A DNA stretch of 64,000 nt from Brachybacterium ginsengisoli (GTDB lineage Bacteria > Actinomycetota > Actinomycetes > Actinomycetales > Dermabacteraceae): positions 186,001 through 250,000 of the forward strand of contig NZ_CP023564.1 in the NCBI RefSeq assembly GCF_002407065.1, given 5' to 3'. Below the pieces are notes generated by a model that made no database searches, was not told the origin of the DNA, and saw only the letters and a program-made list of their open reading frames with translations. A program made the position numbers and the translations under genes. Below, in pieces: positions 58,674 through 64,000 of the stretch. Position 1 is the first letter of the stretch. Each line of letters begins with the position of its first letter.

Positions 58674-60251
58674 ATGGATCTCGTCTTCAAGATCATCGCC
58701 CTGGCCGTGTACTTCGGCGCGATGATCGCCATCGGCCTCTACGCCTTCCGCAAGACGGAGGACGGTGAGGACTACATGCTCGGCGGCCGCCAGCTGCACC
58801 CCTTCACCGCCGCCCTCTCGGCCGGCGCCTCCGACATGTCCGGCTGGCTGCTCATGGGCCTGCCCGGCGCTCTGTACATGAACGGCCTGGTCGAGGCATG
58901 GATCGCCGTCGGCCTCACGGTCGGCGCCGGACTGAACTGGTTCTTCGTCGCGCCGCGCCTGCGTCAGTACACGCAGATCGCCGGCAACGCGATCACGGTG
59001 CCGAGCTTCTTCGGCAACCGCCTCCACGACCGCACCCACTTCCTGCGCATCGCTGCAGGCGTGATCATCCTGGTGTTCTTCACCTTCTACGTCTCCTCCG
59101 GCATGGCCGCTGGCGGCATCTTCTTCGAGTCGACCTTCGGCGGCTCGTACCTCCTGGGCATGCTGCTGGTCGCCGGCGTCACGATCCTGTACACGCTGTT
59201 CGGCGGCTTCCTCGGCGCGAGCTACACCGACGTCGTCCAGGGCATGATCATGCTGGTCTCGCTGCTGGTGGTCCCCGTCGTCGCGATGTTCGTCGTGGGC
59301 GGTCCCGCTGAGATGTTCGCCTCCGTGCGCGAGGTCAACGCGGACTTCGGCTCGATGACCGCGGGTGGCACCTTCATCGGCATCATCTCCTCGCTCGCCT
59401 GGGGCCTGGGCTACTTCGGCCAGCCCCACATCATCGTGCGCTTCATGGCGCTGCGCTCCTCGCGCGATGCGAAGTACGGCCTCGTGGTGGGCATGAGCTG
59501 GATGGTCCTGTGCGTGCTCGGCGCCGTGTTCACCGCGCTGGCGGGTCTCGCCTACTTCCAGCAGAACGCCAACGCGGTCCTCACCGACACCACCAACGGC
59601 GAGTCCGTGTTCCTGGACCTCTCGCAGATCCTCTTCCACCCGCTGATCGCGGGCCTGCTGCTGGCGGCGGTGCTCGCGGCGATCATGTCCACGATCTCCT
59701 CGCAGCTGATCGTCTCCAGCTCCGCGCTGATCGAGGACCTGGTGGGCGGCCTCGGCATGAAGCTCAGCGCGAAGGGCGCCCTGTGGGGCGGCCGGATCGG
59801 CGTGCTCGCCGTCTCGGTGATCGCTCTGATCCTGGCCCTGGACCCGAACAGCTCGGTGCTGGCGCTGGTCTCCTTCGCCTGGGCCGGATTCGGCGCCGCC
59901 TTCGGCCCGATCGTGCTGCTGTCCCTGTTCTGGCGCCGCCTCACCACGGCCGGTGCCGCCACGGGCATGATCGCCGGTGCGGCCGTCGCCTTCATCTGGG
60001 GCAAGTTCACGCCCGACGTGAAGGTGGGCCTGTTCGGCGAGCAGCACCTCTACGAGATCATCCCCGGCTTCCTCATCTGCCTGGTGCTCGCGGTCGTGGT
60101 CAGCATGATCACCCCGCAGCCGCCGGCGAAGGCGATGGAGGAGTTCGACGACATGCTGGACTCGCTCGCCACGGGCGAGGCCCGCGACCGCTCGGCGGAG
60201 GCCGCCGCGGCATCGGGCACGGGCACGACCGCCCCGGGCACCACCGCCTGA
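58674..60251 (+). CDS. putP: Sodium/proline symporter
   Basis: 525 aa from the ATG at 58674. SSS family with about 13 membrane helices: FRKTEDGEDYMLGGRQLHPFTAALSAGASDMSGWLLMGLPGA is the PutP signature (Na+ and proline site), then GLGYFGQPHIIVRFMA and STISSQLIVSSSALIEDL. A disordered tail of about 40 residues (Ala/Thr/Gly-rich) ends it. It imports proline with Na+. It may serve osmoprotection with the opuC-type operon at 44-47 kb. TCGGAGACC precedes the start. Confidence 0.94.
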   Translation: MDLVFKIIALAVYFGAMIAIGLYAFRKTEDGEDYMLGGRQLHPFTAALSAGASDMSGWLLMGLPGALYMNGLVEAWIAVGLTVGAGLNWFFVAPRLRQYTQIAGNAITVPSFFGNRLHDRTHFLRIAAGVIILVFFTFYVSSGMAAGGIFFESTFGGSYLLGMLLVAGVTILYTLFGGFLGASYTDVVQGMIMLVSLLVVPVVAMFVVGGPAEMFASVREVNADFGSMTAGGTFIGIISSLAWGLGYFGQPHIIVRFMALRSSRDAKYGLVVGMSWMVLCVLGAVFTALAGLAYFQQNANAVLTDTTNGESVFLDLSQILFHPLIAGLLLAAVLAAIMSTISSQLIVSSSALIEDLVGGLGMKLSAKGALWGGRIGVLAVSVIALILALDPNSSVLALVSFAWAGFGAAFGPIVLLSLFWRRLTTAGAATGMIAGAAVAFIWGKFTPDVKVGLFGEQHLYEIIPGFLICLVLAVVVSMITPQPPAKAMEEFDDMLDSLATGEARDRSAEAAAASGTGTTAPGTTA

Positions 60252-60305
60252 GGGGTGGTCCGGCCCGTCGGCCCCGGGATCCCGCGGCCGACGGACCGTA
60301 CGCTC

Positions 60306-61157
60306 TCAGCTGCCGAAGAGCAGCTCGTCCTGCGGACCACGGACCCCGGGGCGGATCGCGAACAGCGATCCCGCCGCGGGGTCCTCGCCGTCGGGGAGGT
60401 TCTCGCGGCTGGTGGTGATGTACAGGGTTCCGCGGTCCTCGCCGCCGAAGGTGCAGGCCGTCACCTGCCGCGCCCCCACGCCGATGCGCTCGACCACGGC
60501 GCCGTCGGCGTCGAGGCCCAGCACCTGGGAGCCGCTGTGCATCGCGACCCACACGTTCCCCGAGGCGTCGAGGCAGAGCCCGTCGGGATGGCCGTCCTCG
60601 CCGGAGAGGTCCGCGAAGGGGCGGCGGCCGACGAGACCCTCCTCGTCGGACCAGTCGAGGACGTCCACGCGGCCGGTCGGGGTGTCGATGTAGAAGGCCC
60701 GGGTGCCGTCGGCGGAGAACGCGAGGCCGTTGGAGATCGTCAGGTCGCCGAACAGGCGGGTGGTGGTGCCGTCCGGCATCAGGCGCCACATCGCGGCGGC
60801 GCCCGGGCGCTGGTCGTAGGCCATCGAGCCGCACAGGAACGAGCCGTCAGGAGCGATCGCGCCCTCGTTCATGCGGATCTCCTCGTCCCACAGCGGGGGC
60901 AGCGTGGCGATGGAGCCGTCGGCGTCCTCGAGGGCGAAGCCCTTCTCGACGGCGAGCACCGCGCCGCCGCTGGAGGCGGGGCGCACGCAGGCGACCACCG
61001 GGCTCGGTGTGGGGAGCCGGGTGACCTCGCCGTCCGCGTCCAGATGCAGGATGTCCCCGGCGAGCATGTCGACCCAGCGCAGACCGCCCCAGGTGTCCGA
61101 CCAGCACGGGCCCTCGGCGTGGTTGCTGATCGACTCGGTGATGCGTTCGGCGTGCAT
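60306..61157 (-). CDS. SMP-30/gluconolactonase-family lactonase
   Basis: 283 aa from the ATG at 61155-61157 with GGAGG at good spacing; the longer upstream frame is rejected. Six-bladed propeller with the metal ligands Glu in SNHAEGPCWSD, Asn in TISNGLAFSADG, and Asp in GHPDGLCLDASG. MNEGAIAPDGSFLCGSM is also typical. It hydrolyses a sugar lactone (gluconolactone, arabinolactone or similar) in the cytoplasm. Divergent from the ugp-type transporter with 201 bp between starts, so the two may be coregulated in the use of one sugar. Confidence 0.92.
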   Translation of the reverse strand: MHAERITESISNHAEGPCWSDTWGGLRWVDMLAGDILHLDADGEVTRLPTPSPVVACVRPASSGGAVLAVEKGFALEDADGSIATLPPLWDEEIRMNEGAIAPDGSFLCGSMAYDQRPGAAAMWRLMPDGTTTRLFGDLTISNGLAFSADGTRAFYIDTPTGRVDVLDWSDEEGLVGRRPFADLSGEDGHPDGLCLDASGNVWVAMHSGSQVLGLDADGAVVERIGVGARQVTACTFGGEDRGTLYITTSRENLPDGEDPAAGSLFAIRPGVRGPQDELLFGS

Positions 61158-61358
61158 GGCAGCCTCCGGTTCGGTGCGCGGTCCGGGCCGTGGAGGGGCC
61201 CACGTCCCGCGGCCCACCGTACGCGGCCGGAGGCCCGGCGCGCCGGTTCCCGCGCACTGCCCCGAAACCTGCCCGGAACCGCTGGGCACGTGCTCATAAT
61301 GGGCATCAGCGGCCGGCACCGACGCCGATCACGCCCGCTCTGACCGAATGAGCTCCTC

Positions 61359-62339
61359 ATGACCGACTCCTCGAGAACGGTCCCGGGCACCGCCGCCCCG
61401 GGGACCGGTTCTCCGCTGCCCCCCGGACGCACGGGTCCCGCGGTGCGCAGACGGCGCGGCATGAGCCGCCGCGCACGCCGCGACGCCCTCGTGTTCCTGG
61501 CCTTCGCCACCCCGAACCTCGTGCTCATCGCGATGTTCACCTACCGCCCGCTGATCCTGAACATCCAGTACTCGATGCTGGACTGGACCCTCGGCTCCCG
61601 CAGCGCGAGCTTCATCGGGCTGGGGAACTACCTCGAGTTCTTCACCTCCGACGAGGGCCTGGAGAGCCTGCGGATCACCGCGATCTTCACCCTCCTCACG
61701 GTGGGCGGGGCGATGGTGCTGGGCCTGCTGATCGCCCTGGCGCTGAACATCGACATCCCCGGTCGTACCGTCGCACGCTCAGCTGTTTTCGCGCCGTACG
61801 TGCTCTCGGGTGTGGGCGTGGGCCTGGTGTGGCTGTTCATCTTCGACCCGAACTTCGGGGTGCTCGCCTGGATCCTGCGGCAGCTGGGGCTGGGGAGCCC
61901 GCAGTGGTTCCTGGATCCGGACATGTCGCTGGTGATGGTGATCGTCGTGTACGTCTGGAAGAACCTCGGCTACTGCGCGATCGTCTACCTGGGCGGGCTG
62001 CAGTCGCTCTCGCAGGACGTCATGCAGGCCGCGCAGATCGACGGGGCGGGCGCGGTGCGCCGCTTCTTCAGCATCGCCCTGCCGCTGCTCTCGCCCACCA
62101 CTTTCTTCCTGCTGATCACCACCACGCTGAACAGCCTCCAGGCCTTCGACCTGCTGCGGATCATGACGCCCACCGGGCGCGGCACGAACACGATGATCTT
62201 CGAGTCCTACCTGCAGGCGTTCGGCGGCTACTCGCGCGCCGGCTACTCCGCCACGATCTCGGTGCTGCTGTTCGTGATCCTCCTGGTCATGACCGTCGCG
62301 CAGATCCTCTTCGTCGAGAAGAAGGTGCACTACTCATGA
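61359..62339 (+). CDS. Carbohydrate ABC transporter permease (UgpA/MalF type)
   Basis: 326 aa. A basic Pro/Arg-rich N-terminus of about 45 residues precedes six membrane helices and the EAA loop VMQAAQIDGAGAVRRFFSIALPLL. DWTLGSRSASFIGLGNYLEFF is typical of UgpA. The stop overlaps the next start (ATGA at 62336). Translocates sn-glycerol 3-phosphate, glycerophosphodiesters or a sugar, as judged by family; the nearby glp genes favour the first but the lactonase favours a sugar. Confidence 0.91.
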   Translation: MTDSSRTVPGTAAPGTGSPLPPGRTGPAVRRRRGMSRRARRDALVFLAFATPNLVLIAMFTYRPLILNIQYSMLDWTLGSRSASFIGLGNYLEFFTSDEGLESLRITAIFTLLTVGGAMVLGLLIALALNIDIPGRTVARSAVFAPYVLSGVGVGLVWLFIFDPNFGVLAWILRQLGLGSPQWFLDPDMSLVMVIVVYVWKNLGYCAIVYLGGLQSLSQDVMQAAQIDGAGAVRRFFSIALPLLSPTTFFLLITTTLNSLQAFDLLRIMTPTGRGTNTMIFESYLQAFGGYSRAGYSATISVLLFVILLVMTVAQILFVEKKVHYS

Positions 62340-63268
62340 GCGCCCCCACCCGACCCACCGGGACCGGCGCCGGCCGCGGCGCCGAGGATGCCGAGCGCCC
62401 CGTCGTTCGCCGTCGGGACAACGGTCCCTTCTCCCGCCAGAACCTCTGGGCCACCCTCACCGGCGGCTACCTCCCGCTGGTGCTCGCCACGCTCGTGATG
62501 GTGCTGCCGCTGCTGTGGATGATGGTCAGCTCCCTCAAGGCGCCCCAGGAGATCCTCTCCACCTCGCTGGTGGTGCTGCCCGCAGAGCCCTCGCTGGCCA
62601 ACTACGAGCGGGCCTGGAACTCGGTCCCCATCCCGCGGTTCTTCCTGAACTCGGTGATCGTCACGAGCATCGGCGCGAGCATCAAGGTGCTGCTGGCGAT
62701 CTTCACCGCCTATGCGCTGGTGTTCGTGCGCTTCCCCTTCAAACGCGTCATCTTCGTGCTGATCCTGGTGGCGCTCATGGTCCCGCCGCAGGTCTCGATC
62801 CTGCCCAACTACGTGCTGATCGCGGGTCTCGGAGGGGTGAACACCTACTGGGGGATCATCCTGCCGGGGCTCGGCACCGCCTTCGGCACCTTCCTGCTGC
62901 GACAGTTCTTCCTCACCATCCCGCCCACCATGCTCGAGGCGGCGGAGCTGGACGGTGCCGGGCATCTGCGCACCCTCTTCTCGGTGGTCGTGCCGATCTC
63001 GGTGCCGACGGTCGCGACCGTCGCCCTGGTCACGATCGTCACCGAGTGGAACGACTACATCTGGCCCCTCATCATCACCTCCGAGGCCAGCCGGATGACC
63101 CTCCCGGTGGGCCTGACGGCGCTGAGCAACTCCGAGGGCAACACCGGCTCGGGCTGGGGCATCCTCATGGCCGGCACGGTGCTGGTCATCGCTCCCGTCC
63201 TCCTCGTCTTCGCGATGCTGCAGCGGCACATCGTCTCCGGCCTCACCCAAGGCAGCGTGACCGGCTGA
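62336..63268 (+). CDS. Carbohydrate ABC transporter permease (UgpE/MalG type)
   Basis: 310 aa from the ATG at 62336. Six membrane helices, EAA loop TMLEAAELDGAGHLRTLFSVVVPISVP, and WMMVSSLKAPQEILSTSL. Its C-terminus GLTQGSVTG agrees with the family. Forms the channel with the 61359 product. Confidence 0.92.
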   Translation: MSAPTRPTGTGAGRGAEDAERPVVRRRDNGPFSRQNLWATLTGGYLPLVLATLVMVLPLLWMMVSSLKAPQEILSTSLVVLPAEPSLANYERAWNSVPIPRFFLNSVIVTSIGASIKVLLAIFTAYALVFVRFPFKRVIFVLILVALMVPPQVSILPNYVLIAGLGGVNTYWGIILPGLGTAFGTFLLRQFFLTIPPTMLEAAELDGAGHLRTLFSVVVPISVPTVATVALVTIVTEWNDYIWPLIITSEASRMTLPVGLTALSNSEGNTGSGWGILMAGTVLVIAPVLLVFAMLQRHIVSGLTQGSVTG

Positions 63269-63308
63269 CGCGCCCGCGTCCGCCCCACCACCCGAAAGGA
63301 ACCGTCCC

Positions 63309-64000
63309 ATGACCAGCTCGCTCCACCTTCCCCCGCGATTCGGCCGACGCTCCCTGCTCGGCCTCGGTGCGCTCGGCGCCGGGGCGATGGGTCTCGCCGC
63401 CTGCGGCGGGCCCGAGATCGGCGGCGGTGACGGCGGCGGGGGCGCCTCGGAGGAGGCCGACGTCGACTTCTCCGGCGTCGACCCCGCGAAGAAGATCGAC
63501 TTCTGGACCAGCCACCCCGGCGGATCCCAGGAGGTCGAGGCCACCCTCATCAAGGGCTTCACCGAGGAGACCGGCATCGAGGTCAACCAGGTGACCGCCG
63601 GCTCGAACTACGAGGAGATCGCCCAGAAGTTCCAGACCGCGCAGGCCGCGAACTCGGGCCTGCCCGCCGTGGTGGTCCTCTCGGACGTGTGGTGGTTCCG
63701 CTACTTCATCAACGGGAACATCATCCCGATCGACACCCTCGTCGAGCAGCTCGAGATCGACCTGTCCGACTACCGCGACTCGCTCGTGCAGGACTACCAG
63801 TACGACGACCACCAGTGGGCGCTGCCCTACGGCCGCTCGACGCCGCTGTTCTACTACAACAAGGAGCACTTCGCGGACGCGGGCCTGCCCGACCAGTCCC
63901 CGGAGACCTGGGAGGAGTTCGCCGAGTGGGCGCCGAAGCTCACCCAGGGCGAGACCGCGTACATGTACCCCGACCTCGCCGGCTACGCGGGCTGGACCCT
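63309..64000 (+). CDS. ABC transporter sugar/glycerol-3-phosphate-binding lipoprotein, 5' part
   Basis: The frame is open from the ATG at 63309 to the window end (230 codons visible, about half the expected length). Signal peptide with RR (FGRRSLLGLGALGAGAMGLAACGG), lipobox LAACG at about residue 36, Gly/Asp linker, then the SBP_bac_1 fold: KIDFWTSHPGGSQEVEATLIKGFTEETGIEVN, VLSDVWWFRYFINGNIIPID, LPYGRSTPLFYYNKEHFADAGLP. The SRSTPxLYYN element is shared with UgpB proteins. It completes the ABC operon with the two permeases. No ATPase is seen in the window; it is probably supplied by a shared MsmK/UgpC-like subunit elsewhere. Confidence 0.9.
   Translation, partial: MTSSLHLPPRFGRRSLLGLGALGAGAMGLAACGGPEIGGGDGGGGASEEADVDFSGVDPAKKIDFWTSHPGGSQEVEATLIKGFTEETGIEVNQVTAGSNYEEIAQKFQTAQAANSGLPAVVVLSDVWWFRYFINGNIIPIDTLVEQLEIDLSDYRDSLVQDYQYDDHQWALPYGRSTPLFYYNKEHFADAGLPDQSPETWEEFAEWAPKLTQGETAYMYPDLAGYAGWT

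Overview
The window is uniformly very GC-rich, with strong third-position G/C bias, frequent GTG starts and many ATGA/TGATG start-stop overlaps. This points to a Micrococcales-type actinomycete. The gene set (DUF222-type HNH protein, Cds1-like cysteine desulfhydrase, SorC-controlled glp genes, WXG100-like secreted enzymes) would suit Brachybacterium or a close relative, but that genus is an inference and not proven from the sequence. I saw no rRNA, tRNA, CRISPR array, insertion sequence or prophage. The many long antisense reading frames are shadows of real genes.

Layout. 0-8 kb: the end of an HNH endonuclease-like gene, an aminoglycoside/hydroxyurea kinase coupled to a class C beta-lactamase-like serine hydrolase, a glutamine amidotransferase, a GH25 muramidase, an aquaporin, an SRPBCC protein, an internally deleted GNAT pseudogene and pdxH. 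8.4-13 kb: a giant secreted lamin-tail/metallophosphoesterase. 13-16.4 kb: a beta-glucoside-type PTS EIIBCA and its LicT/BglG antiterminator, preceded by a recognisable RAT/terminator leader. 17-19.7 kb and 32.2-34.4 kb: two fatty-acid beta-oxidation units (thiolase plus acyl-CoA dehydrogenase, and a FadB-type multifunctional enzyme) that share a 20-bp upstream motif. 22.7-32.1 kb: an accessory-looking envelope/secretion region with lipoproteins and two proteins built on the same N-terminal WXG100-like module, one fused to a calpain protease and one to an alpha/beta hydrolase, each translationally coupled to a small partner gene.

35.7-39.5 kb: an aminotransferase, a macrodomain gene cut short next to a palindromic repeat and a 10-bp minisatellite, a GtrA-like membrane protein, pdxK, a 25-27-bp tandem array and a long near-perfect hairpin. 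39.5-43.2 kb: a glutamate-type amino acid ABC transporter whose last permease is preceded by a 59-bp tandem duplication creating two coupled 20-codon leader ORFs. 43.2-48.2 kb: a class II amidotransferase, a glycine betaine/choline-type OpuC ABC operon and an NmrA-like reductase. 48.2-51.4 kb: an ArsR regulator among three SRPBCC proteins, then fdhD. 51.4-52.9 kb: a DUF559-like gene flanked by two members of the palindrome family. 53-64 kb: a glycerol regulon: SorC-type regulator, glpD, glpF and glpK, then putP, an SMP-30 lactonase and a ugp-type ABC transporter (glycerol 3-phosphate or sugar) running off the end.

The least explained features are the shared export module with two enzymatic payloads and coupled partners (24-31 kb), the dispersed palindrome family (37, 51 and 53 kb) and the duplicated leader ORFs at 42.3 kb.
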